A stretch of 64,000 nucleotides of DNA. Origin: Niveispirillum sp943370215. GTDB taxonomy: Bacteria; Pseudomonadota; Alphaproteobacteria; Azospirillales; Azospirillaceae. A model generated the notes under the pieces. That model made no database searches. It saw nothing but the letters and a program-made list of their open reading frames with translations, and was not told the origin of the DNA. The stretch covers positions 62,001 to 126,000 of the forward strand of contig CALRQC020000003.1 in NCBI GenBank assembly GCA_943370215.1, written 5' to 3'. Below are positions 9,280-18,839 of the stretch, one piece after another. Numbering within the stretch: position 1 is the stretch's first letter; each line of letters opens with the position of its first letter. Both the position numbers and the translations under genes were made by a program.

Positions 9280-10083
9280 ATGAAGAGAAAGCCCACCCTC
9301 GCCGCCGCCCTTGCGGGTCTTTGCCTCACGGTCGCCTTGCCGGCCCTGGCGCAGCAGCCTGTCTTTGCCAACCGCGCCGCCTGTCTGGCCCGCGCCGATG
9401 CGCTGCCCGATTTCGCCTTTGAAGAGGCGAAGCTGTGGGAACGCCAGGGCGGGGCGGCGGATGCACGGCTGTGTCAGGCGCTGGCGCTGATGCTGCGGGC
9501 CGATTGGGCCCTGGCCGCCCCGGCGCTGGAAGCTTCGGCGCGGGAACTGGACAAGGAGCCGCGCACCGCCCGTGCCGACCTCTGGGCCCGCGCCGCCCTG
9601 TCCTGGACCAATGCCAAGAAACCCGATCAGGCCGATGCCGCCTATGCCCAGGCGCTCGCCCTGTTGCCGGACAATGTGCAGATCCTGATGGATCGCGCCA
9701 TCTTCCGCGCTGGGCAGGAGCGCTATTGGGATGCCATCGCCGATCTGGACAAGGTGATCGAAAAGGCGCCGAAAATGTCCGAAGCCTGGCTGCTGCGCGC
9801 CCAGGCGCACCATGTGCTGGCCCTGGACAGCAAGGCCAGGAAAGATGTGGACATGGCCCTGAAACTATCCCCGCAGAGCGGGGAGGCGCTGTTGTTGCGC
9901 GGCAACCTTTATGCCGATGCCGGCATCGGTACAAAGGCGAAAGAGGATTGGGAGAAGGCCCGCCGTGTCGCCCCAGGCACGGCCGCCGCCGCCAGCGCCG
10001 CCGAGAACCTGACCATGCTGACCCGCTTGGAAACAGAGGCGAAAGACAAGGCGCGCGCGCAGGAAAAGAAGGAAAAGAGATAG
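9280..10083 (+). CDS. Exported tetratricopeptide repeat protein
   Basis: A 267-aa protein with a signal peptide (MKRKPTLAAAL, cleavage near ALA-QQ) followed by several TPR-like helical pairs, for example around the NVQILMDRA and EAWLLRAQA segments. The C-terminus is charged and lysine-rich. TPR proteins mediate protein-protein contacts; no specific partner can be inferred. A TTG start at 9268 is possible, but the ATG at 9280 gives a normal signal peptide. Confidence 0.75.
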   Translation: MKRKPTLAAALAGLCLTVALPALAQQPVFANRAACLARADALPDFAFEEAKLWERQGGAADARLCQALALMLRADWALAAPALEASARELDKEPRTARADLWARAALSWTNAKKPDQADAAYAQALALLPDNVQILMDRAIFRAGQERYWDAIADLDKVIEKAPKMSEAWLLRAQAHHVLALDSKARKDVDMALKLSPQSGEALLLRGNLYADAGIGTKAKEDWEKARRVAPGTAAAASAAENLTMLTRLETEAKDKARAQEKKEKR

Positions 10084-10149
10084 GTCTGTCGGCTGGAAGG
10101 GCATGGGGGTTTTGGGGGTGCCAATCCCATACCCCTTGTGCTGCTTGCT

Positions 10150-10412
10150 ATTCATCCCAAGAGCCATGGATCATGGGATTTACCTTCGCCCTCAAGCGCC
10201 GGGCGCTGCCTCCGGCAGCTTGGGCTTACGCGGGCACGAGCCCGCGGGCCAGCGGTCGCTGGCCACAAGAGCCATGGATCATGGCTCTTGGTATTTACCT
10301 TCGCCCTCAAGCGCCGGGCGCTGCCTCCGGCAGCTTGGGCTTACGCGGGCACGAGCCCGCGGGCCAGCGGTCGCTGGCCACAAGAGCCAAATCCCATAAC
10401 CCCTGGTATCAG
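10150..10412. repeat. Hairpin-flanked GC-rich repeat element, tandem double copy 2
   Basis: Two nearly identical units of about 95 bp (about 10178-10275 and 10292-10389) share the core GCGCCGGGCGCTGCCTCCGG and the palindrome GGCCAGCGGTCGCTGGCC. They are joined by a hairpin at about 10267-10291 (arms CCAAGAGCCATG-like) and preceded by a related half-hairpin. The right end, GGTATCA, contains the stop codon of the minus-strand helicase gene. The element fills the whole space between two convergent genes. Confidence 0.75.
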
Positions 10413-13297
10413 GCCCCTGGCAGCCGCCAGCCTTGTTCCGTGCCCAGCCGTTCCGGGTGCAGGAATTCCCGCGTCTGGCGGACGGCCTCAGCGAGACCCA
10501 CCCGCTGAATCTCCACGCCCTCAGGAAAGGCACCGGCCAGCCGTGTCGGCATCATCGGGTCCAGCAGCACGAAGACGCCGACATCATTGGCCCTGCGCAC
10601 CAGCCGGCCAAAGGCCTGACGCAGGCGCAGTCTGGTGATCATGTCATCAAAGCCGCGCCGTCCTTGCACCTTGTCGAAATAATTGCGCCGCGCCTTGTGC
10701 AGGATATCGGGCCGGGGCCAGGGCACCCGGTCGAACACGATCAGGCGCAAGCTGCGGCCCGGCACATCCACCCCGTCGCGCACCGCATCGGTGCCCAGCA
10801 GGCAGGCATCTTCCTCACCCCGGAAAATATCCACCAGCGTGGGCACATCCATGCCGTCCAGATGCTGGGCCAGCAGCGGGATGCCGGCTTCTTCCAGCGG
10901 CTCCGCGATGCGTTCATGCACGCCGCGCAGCCGCTGGATGGCGGTGAACAGACCCAACCCGCCGCCGCCCGCCGCCAGGAACAATTCCCGGTACGCCGCC
11001 GCCACCTGGCCCAGATCATCCTTGCGCACGTCATTCACCACCAAAACCCGTGTCTGGCCGGCATAATCAAATGGGCTGGGCACGGCGGCGCGCAGCGGCA
11101 GCGCCCCCATATGGTTGGTGCCGGTGCGGATGGAGGCGGCCTGCCAATCCTGTTCCACATTGCCGGTGCCGTCCGTCAGGGTGGCGCTGGTCAGCACCAG
11201 CCCATGGGCCACCGTCCCCACCGTATCGGCAAAGGGAATGGTCGGGTCGATCCAGTGGCGATACATGCCGGTATCGAAATCCCGTCCCTCCACCCGCTCA
11301 ATGCCGAACCAGTCGACATATTTTCGCGGGGCCTCCTCCTTCAGGCTTTGCAGCATCAGCCGCCAGCCATTCACCTCATTCTGCGCCCGGCGCTTCAGCG
11401 CGCGGGAGATGCTGTCCATGCGGCGGCGGGTTTCGCTGTCCAGCTCATCCGATTCCTCCTCCAGCATCTCCCGCAGCCGGTCGGACAGTTTTTCCAGCGG
11501 CATGGCCAGCTTGGCCAGGGCCACATCCAGTTCCAGGGCCGTTTCCAGCAGCGTATCAACCACCGGGCGGCAATCGGTTTCCAGGCTATAGGGGTTATCC
11601 ACCCCTTGCGCGCGGGCCAGCACCTGCCCGCGCACCTGGGACAGGAACTGTTCCAGCACGCCCTTGGGCTCCCCGCCATGGATGCGCTGCGGCCAAGCAT
11701 CGCCGGGCAGCACCTGGGCCGCCTGCTGAATCTCCGCCAACAGTTCCAGCGATGTCTGGTCGCCGCCGACCAGATCTTCCACCCGGCGGCGCAGGCCCCG
11801 GGCCCGGCTGCGACCCGATACCTCTGCCCCCAGCAGCCAGCGCCGCAGTTCCGACGTTTCCGTCGCCGTCAGATGGCCGGCAAAGGCATTGTCGGCGGCA
11901 TCAAACACATGATGCCCCTCATCAAACACATAGCGGGTGGGCACATAGGCATCATCGCCCCCGCCCAGTGCCGCCTGCACCATCACCAGCGCATGGTTGG
12001 CCACCACGATGTCGGCCTTGCGGGCGCGACGCACGCTTTTTTCAATGAAACAGCGGGTATAATGGGCGCAGGCATTATAGACGCATTCGCCCCGCCGGTC
12101 GGCCAGCCCCATGGTGCGGCCTTTGCCCAGCAGATCCACCAGCCAGCCGGGGAAATCCCCGCCTGCCATATCGCCATCGCGCGTCGCCGCCGCCCAGCGT
12201 GCCATCAGCCCCATGGATATGGCATAGGCGGGCTGGGTATGGGCGATGTTGGTCGCCTCTTCCAGGTTCAGCAGGCAGAGGTAATTTTCCCGCCCCTTGC
12301 GCACCACCACCTTGCGCGCCTTGATCACCGGGTCCGGGTGCAGCCGGTCCAGTTCCTTGTCGATCTGGTGCTGAAGCTGGCGGGTATATGTGGATATCCA
12401 CACCGGCCCGCTGTTCTTCTCCGCCCACAGCGTGGCCGGGGCCAGATAGCCCAGCGTCTTGCCCACGCCCGTACCGGCCTCTGCCAGCACCAGATTGGGC
12501 ACGCCCTGTTCATCACGCGGGGTGAAGGCCGCTGTGACGGCGCTGGCATAATCGGCCTGCTGCGGGCGCGGTTCGGAGGCAGCACCGCTGGCCACCAGTT
12601 CGGCCAGCCGCCGCCGCGCCTCGCTCGGTTCCACCGGGATATGGCCCGGTGGTGGCTCCGGCGCTTCGGCCTGCCATTCTTTCAACCCGTTCCAGACCAT
12701 CAGGCCACGCCGCGCCCGGTCACCCCCCGGCCCGTGCGGCAGGCCCAAGGCTGCCATCACCGATGGCGCCCAGGTCCAGCCGGCCTGCCCCATGAACCAG
12801 CCGATGCCGGCCGGGTCGGATTTTTCCCGCAATTGCTTGCGTTTTTCGCCGTCCGGTTCCGGCCGGTTATTCTCCGCCAACTCCCCAAGCAGGATGCGGG
12901 CGCTGTCGATCAGCGACAGGGCCTCGGCCTCCGCATCCTTTGGCACCGGCTGGCCCGTCACCTCCGCCAGCCCCTTGGGCGTGGGCAGGCAGAACCGGGC
13001 CGGGCGGACAAAGGCGAACAGTTCCAGCAGATCGAAGGCATCGGCCATCCGGTCCGCCCGCAGCCGCCGCGCCACGGCGCGGCCATGGGCCAGGATGACG
13101 CTGTTATGTTTCAGCCGATACGCCGCCTCATCATGCGGGATCAGCTCCACTTCGCCGTCCGGCGTCACCCAGGTGACACCGCGTGCCCCCACCACAATGG
13201 CCGGCGCATCGGGCAGCAGCAGGCGCGGCGGTGCCGTGCGCACAGGCGCTGCTTCACGCCGGCCCGTGCCGGGAAAGGGAACGATGCGATCATCCAT
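10409..13297 (-). CDS. dinG: ATP-dependent DNA helicase, DinG/XPD-like superfamily 2
   Basis: A 962-aa superfamily 2 helicase of the DinG/XPD group. Walker A (GTGVGKT) lies near residues 273-280 and a DEGHH Walker B box near 458. A TSATL motif and a C-terminal DAVRDGVDVPG / RVPWPRPD block follow. Cysteines in CVYNACAHYTRC (from about 402) fit the iron-sulfur cluster domain of this group. Such helicases unwind DNA with 5'-3' polarity and help resolve R-loops and damaged forks. An N-terminal extension of about 250 residues precedes the helicase core. The family call is firm; exact orthology to E. coli DinG is not. Confidence 0.85.
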   Translation of the reverse strand: MDDRIVPFPGTGRREAAPVRTAPPRLLLPDAPAIVVGARGVTWVTPDGEVELIPHDEAAYRLKHNSVILAHGRAVARRLRADRMADAFDLLELFAFVRPARFCLPTPKGLAEVTGQPVPKDAEAEALSLIDSARILLGELAENNRPEPDGEKRKQLREKSDPAGIGWFMGQAGWTWAPSVMAALGLPHGPGGDRARRGLMVWNGLKEWQAEAPEPPPGHIPVEPSEARRRLAELVASGAASEPRPQQADYASAVTAAFTPRDEQGVPNLVLAEAGTGVGKTLGYLAPATLWAEKNSGPVWISTYTRQLQHQIDKELDRLHPDPVIKARKVVVRKGRENYLCLLNLEEATNIAHTQPAYAISMGLMARWAAATRDGDMAGGDFPGWLVDLLGKGRTMGLADRRGECVYNACAHYTRCFIEKSVRRARKADIVVANHALVMVQAALGGGDDAYVPTRYVFDEGHHVFDAADNAFAGHLTATETSELRRWLLGAEVSGRSRARGLRRRVEDLVGGDQTSLELLAEIQQAAQVLPGDAWPQRIHGGEPKGVLEQFLSQVRGQVLARAQGVDNPYSLETDCRPVVDTLLETALELDVALAKLAMPLEKLSDRLREMLEEESDELDSETRRRMDSISRALKRRAQNEVNGWRLMLQSLKEEAPRKYVDWFGIERVEGRDFDTGMYRHWIDPTIPFADTVGTVAHGLVLTSATLTDGTGNVEQDWQAASIRTGTNHMGALPLRAAVPSPFDYAGQTRVLVVNDVRKDDLGQVAAAYRELFLAAGGGGLGLFTAIQRLRGVHERIAEPLEEAGIPLLAQHLDGMDVPTLVDIFRGEEDACLLGTDAVRDGVDVPGRSLRLIVFDRVPWPRPDILHKARRNYFDKVQGRRGFDDMITRLRLRQAFGRLVRRANDVGVFVLLDPMMPTRLAGAFPEGVEIQRVGLAEAVRQTREFLHPERLGTEQGWRLPGA

Positions 13298-13360
13298 GGG
13301 GCTGGATTATAGGCAAGCCGGTGGCAGATGCATCAACAAAACAGGAACAAGGGGGAGACC

Positions 13361-13927
13361 TCACGCGGAAGGCATCGTGCCGGGCCGCAGATAGGCGAAC
13401 ATGTGCGGCACGTAATCGGCTTTGCCCAGATTGATCCCCTGGTTACGCAGGATTGCGTAGGCGGTGATCAGATGGAAATGGAACTGGGCCAATGCCCAAT
13501 CCCGCGCATACTGGTCCCCCGTCATGTCGAAGATGATGCCATTGGGCAGTGCCAGGGTGATTGGCCGCTGCGCGCCCGCGTCCAGCGCATCCGGTTCAAG
13601 CCCGTTCAGGAAGGTAAGGGCCTGGGCGATACGGGCCTTGGCATCGGCAAGGGAACCCGGCTGCTCGCCGGCATTCCGGCCCGTCGCAGCCAGTTGCTCC
13701 AATGCTGGCGGCAGGGCCTTCCCCCGCAGTCGATAGACGGCTTCTTGGGCCTGCAGGCAGACAAAGCAGATTTGCGAGGATAGCGGGTACATGTCCGGTG
13801 CCAGCCGGGCTGACAGCAGCGCTTCCGCATCGGTTTCAGGTAACTGTGTCCGCGCCTTGTCGAGCCAGCCCGACACAGCCCCCAGCATCTGTTTGTAGAT
13901 CGGCACGATAAGGTTTGTCAGCGACAT
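13361..13927 (-). CDS. DUF1993 family protein
   Basis: A 188-aa soluble protein matching the DUF1993 family pattern. It starts with short helices (MSLTNLIVPIYKQML) and has the conserved TGDQYARDWALAQFHFHL region followed by the AYAILRNQG segment. The structure is expected to be a four-helix bundle related to DinB-like folds; function is unknown. The start at 13927 is preceded by AAAGGTG. Confidence 0.8.
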   Translation of the reverse strand: MSLTNLIVPIYKQMLGAVSGWLDKARTQLPETDAEALLSARLAPDMYPLSSQICFVCLQAQEAVYRLRGKALPPALEQLAATGRNAGEQPGSLADAKARIAQALTFLNGLEPDALDAGAQRPITLALPNGIIFDMTGDQYARDWALAQFHFHLITAYAILRNQGINLGKADYVPHMFAYLRPGTMPSA

Positions 13928-14037
13928 GGAAACACCTTTCAAGATGGAATGGCGCCATGATGCTGGTTTTCCAACACTGTCGCCATTCCCATGCCAGGAC
14001 TCATAGGTGCCTGGTCATGGTATCGCTGTCCATCTGC

Positions 14038-14556
14038 TCAGCGGCCGGCAGGCCGCACCATGATCAGGTCCAACCCATCCTCCCGCTCTGCCAGAAAGCC
14101 GGCGCGCTGCAACATGCCGGTGGCCGGGTTGTCATAGAAGATGGCCGTGCTGATGCTGTCGCCCCCCATATCGGCCAGGGCGCAGATGGCGCGCAAGGCC
14201 TCCGACCCCAGCCCCTGGCCGCGCCGGGTCGGCAGGATGACCAATTCCAACAGGGTCATGCGGCCCCGAATATGCCGGTCCAGCACTGCCAGGCCGACCG
14301 GTTCCCCCTTGTTGTACAATAACAGGCTGACGGCTTCGGGGTGACCGCGCCGATAAAGGTTGAGCCGGCCTTCCACCTGAACGGCGATCATCATGCCGCG
14401 CGCGGCTGGTGGGGTACTGGCCAGCATCTCCTCTGCATCGGCATGGATCATGCGACGCAGGATGGGGCGGTCGGCTGGCAGGGCGATCTGCACCGACAAG
14501 CGCTCCAGCCGGGCGGCAAGCAAGGCCGCTAGATCTTCGTCAAGCGCATCCAGCAT
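14038..14556 (-). CDS. GNAT family N-acetyltransferase
   Basis: A 172-aa protein with the acetyl-CoA binding motif of GNAT enzymes (RRGQGLGSEAL). It is preceded by a beta strand (LLELVILPT) and followed by the NPATGMLQRAGF signature. The acceptor substrate is not predictable. It lies upstream of DUF1993 on the same strand but is separated by nearly 100 bp. Confidence 0.82.
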   Translation of the reverse strand: MLDALDEDLAALLAARLERLSVQIALPADRPILRRMIHADAEEMLASTPPAARGMMIAVQVEGRLNLYRRGHPEAVSLLLYNKGEPVGLAVLDRHIRGRMTLLELVILPTRRGQGLGSEALRAICALADMGGDSISTAIFYDNPATGMLQRAGFLAEREDGLDLIMVRPAGR

Positions 14557-14592
14557 ATGACACCGAATAGGGAGTGACCATCTCAGGCTACA

Positions 14593-14643
14593 CGCATAGC
14601 GCGCTATGCCTGTCCCGACCTGTGAACTGCTTCACAGGTCGGG
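14593..14643. terminator. Two adjacent hairpins after the acyl-CoA ligase gene
   Basis: A 14-bp palindrome (14593-14606) is followed by a hairpin with 13-bp arms (14614-14626 and about 14631-14643). They lie downstream of the minus-strand ligase stop codon. No T-run is seen, so a terminator role is inferred from position only. Confidence 0.5.
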
Positions 14644-14675
14644 GAAACCCTTTCCCTTCGGTGTCCGACGCCGGT

Positions 14676-16310
14676 TTAGCCGACGGCGGGCAGGGGATGG
14701 TCCCGGAAGCGCTGGCGTAGGTCGGTTTTCAACAGTTTTCCGGTGGCGGTGTGCGGTAACGACTCGACAAAAACGATATCGTCGGGCAGCCACCATTTGG
14801 CAACTTCCCCTTCCAGGAAACGCATCAGCGCGGCGCGCTCCACGCTTTGCCCCGGCTTGCACACCACCACCAGCAGGGGGCGTTCCACCCATTTGGGGTG
14901 CGGCACCCCGACCACGGCGGCTTCCTGTACCGCCGGATGGCCCATGGCGGCATTTTCCAGATCGATGGAACTGATCCATTCCCCGCCGGATTTGATGACA
15001 TCCTTGGCCCGGTCAACGATGCTCATCGCCCCGTCCGGGCCGATCACGGCCACATCGCCGGTGCGGAACCAGCCATCCGGGGTGAAGGCACCGCCATTGG
15101 CCTTTTCGTCCTTATAGTAACCCTTGGTGATCCAGGGGCCGCGCACCACCAGTTCCCCGTAAGAGCTGCCGTCGCGCGGCTGGTCGGTTCCGTCCGGTCC
15201 GATGACGCGCATTTCCACGCCATAGATCGGGCGGCCCGCCCGCATCTTGGCATCATGCTGCTGTTCCAGCGGCAGGGTCGCCTCGGCCGGGGACAGGGTG
15301 CCGATGCTGCCAACGGGTGACAGCTCGGTCATGCCCCAGCCCTGGAAACAGTCGATGCCGTGGCTTTCAAACTCTTCCAGCATGGCGCGCGGCATGGCCG
15401 ATCCGCCCACCGTCACCGCCTTCAGGCTGCTGAAGCGGGCACCGCTGTTGCGCAGATGCGCCAGCAGCCCCAGCCAGACGGTGGGCACGCCGGAAGAGAC
15501 AGTGACCTTCTCCGTCTCCATCAATTCATAGATGCTCTTGCCATCCAGCCGGGGGCCGGGCAGCACCAGCTTGGCCCCGATGATGGCGGCGGCATAGGGA
15601 TAGCCCCAGGCATTGGCATGGAACAAAGGCACCACCACCAGCACACTATCCCGCCCGCGCACACCCAGGGCGGCGACGACACCAAAGGCGTGCAGCACCG
15701 ATGAGCGATGGCTGTACAGCACCCCCTTGGGGTTGCCCGTGGTGCCGGAGGTGTAGCAAAGGCCACAGGCCGTATTCTCATCGAATTCCGGCCAGTCATA
15801 GTGTTCCGGCTGGGCTTCCAGCAGCGTCTCGTAACAGAGCAGGCGGGGGATGGGGCTGCTGGCCGGCATGGCGGCGGCCGGGGCCAGCAACACCACCCCC
15901 TCCACCCCCGTCAGGCGGGGCCAGAGCTGTTCCAGCAGCGGCAGGAACATCGGGTCGATGAACAGCCAGCGATCCTCGGCATGGTTGATGATATAGACGA
16001 TCTGGTCGGGGAACAGGCGCGGGTTGATGGTGTGGCAGATGGCGGCGATGCCGGGCAGGGCGTAATAAAGCTCCAGATGCCGGTGATCGTTCCAGGCCAG
16101 GGTACCCACCCGGTCCCCGTCTGCCACGCCCAGGGCCTTCAGCGCATGGGCCAGTTTCTGCGTCCGGGCCCAGGCATCGCGCCAGCGATAGCTGTGCGGC
16201 GCCTCTGCGGCGAAACGGGCGGTGATGATCTGGTCGCCAAAATTCTGCGCCGCATGGCGCAGCAGACCGGTCGTCAGCAGCGGCCGGTCCATCATCAAAC
16301 CCTGCAACAT
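14676..16310 (-). CDS. Fatty-acyl-CoA synthetase (medium/long-chain, AlkK-like AMP-binding enzyme)
   Basis: A 544-aa adenylate-forming enzyme. It would activate fatty acids to acyl-CoA through an acyl-AMP intermediate. The P-loop YTSGTTGNPKG lies near residues 186-196, with GWGMTE, YGELVVRGPW and a C-terminal hinge GWFRTGD. The catalytic-lysine motif TATGKLLK stands near the C-terminus. Length and the N-terminal MDRPLLTTGLLRHA resemble the medium-chain AlkK group. The start is well supported by GGGAGG seven bases before the ATG. Confidence 0.88.
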   Translation of the reverse strand: MLQGLMMDRPLLTTGLLRHAAQNFGDQIITARFAAEAPHSYRWRDAWARTQKLAHALKALGVADGDRVGTLAWNDHRHLELYYALPGIAAICHTINPRLFPDQIVYIINHAEDRWLFIDPMFLPLLEQLWPRLTGVEGVVLLAPAAAMPASSPIPRLLCYETLLEAQPEHYDWPEFDENTACGLCYTSGTTGNPKGVLYSHRSSVLHAFGVVAALGVRGRDSVLVVVPLFHANAWGYPYAAAIIGAKLVLPGPRLDGKSIYELMETEKVTVSSGVPTVWLGLLAHLRNSGARFSSLKAVTVGGSAMPRAMLEEFESHGIDCFQGWGMTELSPVGSIGTLSPAEATLPLEQQHDAKMRAGRPIYGVEMRVIGPDGTDQPRDGSSYGELVVRGPWITKGYYKDEKANGGAFTPDGWFRTGDVAVIGPDGAMSIVDRAKDVIKSGGEWISSIDLENAAMGHPAVQEAAVVGVPHPKWVERPLLVVVCKPGQSVERAALMRFLEGEVAKWWLPDDIVFVESLPHTATGKLLKTDLRQRFRDHPLPAVG

Positions 16311-16440
16311 ACGCTATCCTCCCAGTGCCGTTATTCTTGGCTTTGCTGCAGGATAGAGTGGGGCCGCAGGGATGCTTTTTCCAGGGTAAATTTAAACGCT
16401 TGTTCTATTTACCCGCTGGTGCGGCGGGGCGATACCGGCA

Positions 16441-17301
16441 TCAAGTGATCTGGGAGAGGATTTCCTCAAGCTCGTTGAAGTCCGGCATATATTCGGTGGG
16501 TACTTTCTTGCGCGCCGCTTCAATGGAAACCTGGGGGGCATAGCCGCCCAGATGGGCGACGATGGCGGTTTTGATGACGCCGTAGAACTGGCTTTCCTCG
16601 TCGGCGATGCCCTTCAGCCGGCCGGCGATGGGGGCGGCCAGACAATAGGCCAGGAAGATGCCCATGAAGGTACCGACCAGCGCGCCGCCGATCAGCTTGC
16701 CCAGCACTTCCGGCGGTTCGGTGATCGAGCCCATGGTCTTGATGATGCCCAGCACGGCGGCCACGATGCCCAGCGCCGGCAGCGCGTCGGCCAGACCCTG
16801 GATGGCGTGGGACGAATGCTGGTCTTCATGCTTCATCTTGTCGATTTCCTGCTCCATCAAGGTTTCCATCTCGATGGGGTTATCGACGCCGATGGAAAAC
16901 ATGCGGAGGTAATCGGAAATGAATTTAATGGTCGTCTCGCTCTTCATTACCGCCGGATAGGCGTTGAAGATATTACTCTCCATCGGCTTTTCGATGTGCT
17001 GTTCAATGGCCAGCACCCCCTTGCTCTTCATTGTTTTCAAGATCTGATAAAGCAGGGAGAGAAGCTCGATATATTCCTTTTTATGGAAGCGGGATCCGCC
17101 GAAGATCTTCTTGATGTCCTTGCCCGATGCCTTGACCGTATGGGCATTGTTGGTGATCAGGAAGGAGGAGACGCCGGAGCCGCCGATGATCATCACCTCC
17201 TTCGGCATGGCTTCGATGATGATGCCCATCTTGCCGCCAAAGATGACGTAGCCACCAAAGACGCAGAAGAACACGCCGACCAGGCCGATAATGGCGAACA
17301 T
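16441..17301 (-). CDS. motA: Flagellar motor stator protein MotA
   Basis: A 286-aa integral membrane protein matching MotA along its length. It starts with an N-terminal TM segment and the FGGYVIFGGKMG motif. A cytoplasmic loop includes the conserved KSETTIKFISDYLRM block, and two C-terminal TM helices contain the LPALGIVAAVLGIIKTMG and GTFMGIFLAYCLAAP segments. MotA with MotB forms the proton-driven stator of the flagellum. No motB is seen next to it in this window, so motB must be elsewhere if the stator is functional. Confidence 0.92.
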   Translation of the reverse strand: MFAIIGLVGVFFCVFGGYVIFGGKMGIIIEAMPKEVMIIGGSGVSSFLITNNAHTVKASGKDIKKIFGGSRFHKKEYIELLSLLYQILKTMKSKGVLAIEQHIEKPMESNIFNAYPAVMKSETTIKFISDYLRMFSIGVDNPIEMETLMEQEIDKMKHEDQHSSHAIQGLADALPALGIVAAVLGIIKTMGSITEPPEVLGKLIGGALVGTFMGIFLAYCLAAPIAGRLKGIADEESQFYGVIKTAIVAHLGGYAPQVSIEAARKKVPTEYMPDFNELEEILSQIT

Positions 17302-17525
17302 ACAGTGCCCCGGTAGTAGAGGGATGGCATCCCGAAGAAAACCCGCCAGAGGTTAAACCAAAGGGGTGGCAAAACCAACCGGCCATCGGGTCAGGTCGCA
17401 GGGGCATATCGTCCACCTGATGGGCATGGGGGTGGTCGTGGTGGGGCAGGGGGCTGTGGCTGGGGAATGATGCGACGGCCCTTCCGGCCATTTTCCCCGC
17501 TACACCGCCATCAAAGGTCAGCCCC

Positions 17526-18506
17526 ATGCGCAACCATTGTCTGTCCCTTGCCATCATCCTTGGTCTGGCATTGCCCACTGTCGCCTGGGCGGGCCCGCCG
17601 GTGACGGCGGCGGTGGGCTCTGGCTGGGGTATGGCCGATACGCTGCCCAAGGTGCGCGTCTCCTATCCCGGCGGGGTGGTGGCGATACCGGATATTGCCT
17701 ATGCCGTGCTGCCGGGCTATCGCCCGCTGACGCTGGATATTTATACTAGGCCGGGGGCCAGCAAGCGGCCGCTGCTGGTCTATATCCATGGCGGTGGCTG
17801 GGCCATGGGGACGTCCCGCCAACTGGCCGCCTTTGCCGATTTCCCCGCCGTGCTGGCCGATATGGCGGCGCGCGGCTATGCCGTCGCGGCGGTGAATTAC
17901 CGGTTGAAGGCGGAGGCGACCTATCCGGCCCAGGCCCAGGATGTTGACAGTGCCATCCGTTGGCTGCGCGCCCATGCGGCCGATTACGGCATCGACCCCA
18001 CCCGCGTGGGCGTCTTCGGCGATTCGGCGGGGGGGCATCTGGCAGCCATGGCGGCGGTGGATTGTGACCGCAGCGTTCCCCTGGAACAGGGCGATTGTGT
18101 GCAGGCGGCCGTGCCCTGGTACGGCATTTACGATTTCACCGTCACCGACCGGCCCCGCCCGCCGGAAGATTTCAAACCGATCCATGATTTCCTGGGCTGC
18201 AAGGACGCGGCCGGCTGCACCGAACAGATCAAGGCGGTTGGCCCGATCAATTATGTCGACGCCAAAGACCCGCCGATGCTGTTGCTGCATGGGCAGGTGG
18301 ATGCGGCGGTACCCGTGATCCAGGCCCGGGTGATGCTGGAGAGGCTGCGTGCCGCCGGGGTGCCGGCCCGGCTGGTTGAATATCCTGGCGCCAACCATGG
18401 CTGGATGTCCGCCACGCCGGAAGCCACCCGCGACACCCATTTGAAAGCTCTGCAGGCCACGCTGGATTTCTTCGACGAAGTGCTGGGCAATAGCGCAGCG
18501 CCGTAA
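17526..18506 (+). CDS. Secreted alpha/beta hydrolase (BD-FAE / hormone-sensitive-lipase-like esterase)
   Basis: A 326-aa protein with a clear signal peptide (cut near AWA-GP). The oxyanion-hole motif HGGGW lies at about 88-92. The nucleophile elbow GDSAGG has its serine at about 167. A late HGQVDAAVP and GANHGW supply the aspartate and histidine of the triad. This is the BD-FAE/HSL type of carboxylesterase, likely periplasmic or secreted. AAAGGTC precedes the ATG. It is divergent from motA. Confidence 0.85.
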   Translation: MRNHCLSLAIILGLALPTVAWAGPPVTAAVGSGWGMADTLPKVRVSYPGGVVAIPDIAYAVLPGYRPLTLDIYTRPGASKRPLLVYIHGGGWAMGTSRQLAAFADFPAVLADMAARGYAVAAVNYRLKAEATYPAQAQDVDSAIRWLRAHAADYGIDPTRVGVFGDSAGGHLAAMAAVDCDRSVPLEQGDCVQAAVPWYGIYDFTVTDRPRPPEDFKPIHDFLGCKDAAGCTEQIKAVGPINYVDAKDPPMLLLHGQVDAAVPVIQARVMLERLRAAGVPARLVEYPGANHGWMSATPEATRDTHLKALQATLDFFDEVLGNSAAP

Positions 18507-18537
18507 CGGCGGTGCTGTTCTTTGCCTTGGCGGATCA

Positions 18538-18597
18538 GGCGGGGCGATCCCGATATCGGCGTCAGATCTGACAGGCGCCCCCGGGATCGCCCCCGCA
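18538..18597. other. Long imperfect inverted repeat after the hydrolase gene
   Basis: GGCGATCCCG near 18542 pairs with CGGGATCGCC near 18583 across a GC-rich spacer of about 30 bases. There is no T-run. It may act as a gene-end structure. Confidence 0.4.
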
Positions 18598-18682
18598 GTG
18601 ACGATGCTCTGCCCATGACGCTGTGAACTGGGCAGGGATGTCTCGACCAAGATGCGATTTAGTTGACGATTATTGTCGTCAA

Positions 18683-18814
18683 TTACCGGTCGGCCAATAC
18701 CCGAGGGGGGGATGGCAGGCTGTGGAACAGCATGGCCGGTTCAAACATCGCCAGCTTGCCGAACAGCCGCGTGTCGACCAACAGATTCAAATATTTGCGA
18801 GGGATTTTCTTCAT
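18683..18814 (-). CDS. Small ORF, 43 aa, unknown
   Basis: ATG at 18814 is preceded by GGGGAG at good spacing and opens with MKKIPRKYLNLLVD. A perfect inverted repeat TTGACGA/TCGTCAA (18663-18682) lies right behind its stop codon. No family is recognised. It could be a real small protein or a remnant; support rests on the ribosome binding site only. Confidence 0.35.
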   Translation of the reverse strand: MKKIPRKYLNLLVDTRLFGKLAMFEPAMLFHSLPSPPRVLADR

Positions 18815-18839
18815 CGACAGCTCCCCTCTTTGCTGTCGG

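Noticed and set aside
10103..10638. Plus-strand frames over the repeat element and the 3' end of the helicase gene
   Set aside because: They translate the hairpin element and antisense helicase DNA. Open frames come from GC bias; no homologous protein pattern is seen.
10433..13312. 959-codon plus-strand frame over the helicase gene
   Set aside because: Antisense shadow; rich in His, Gly and Arg, as expected for such shadows, with no motif.
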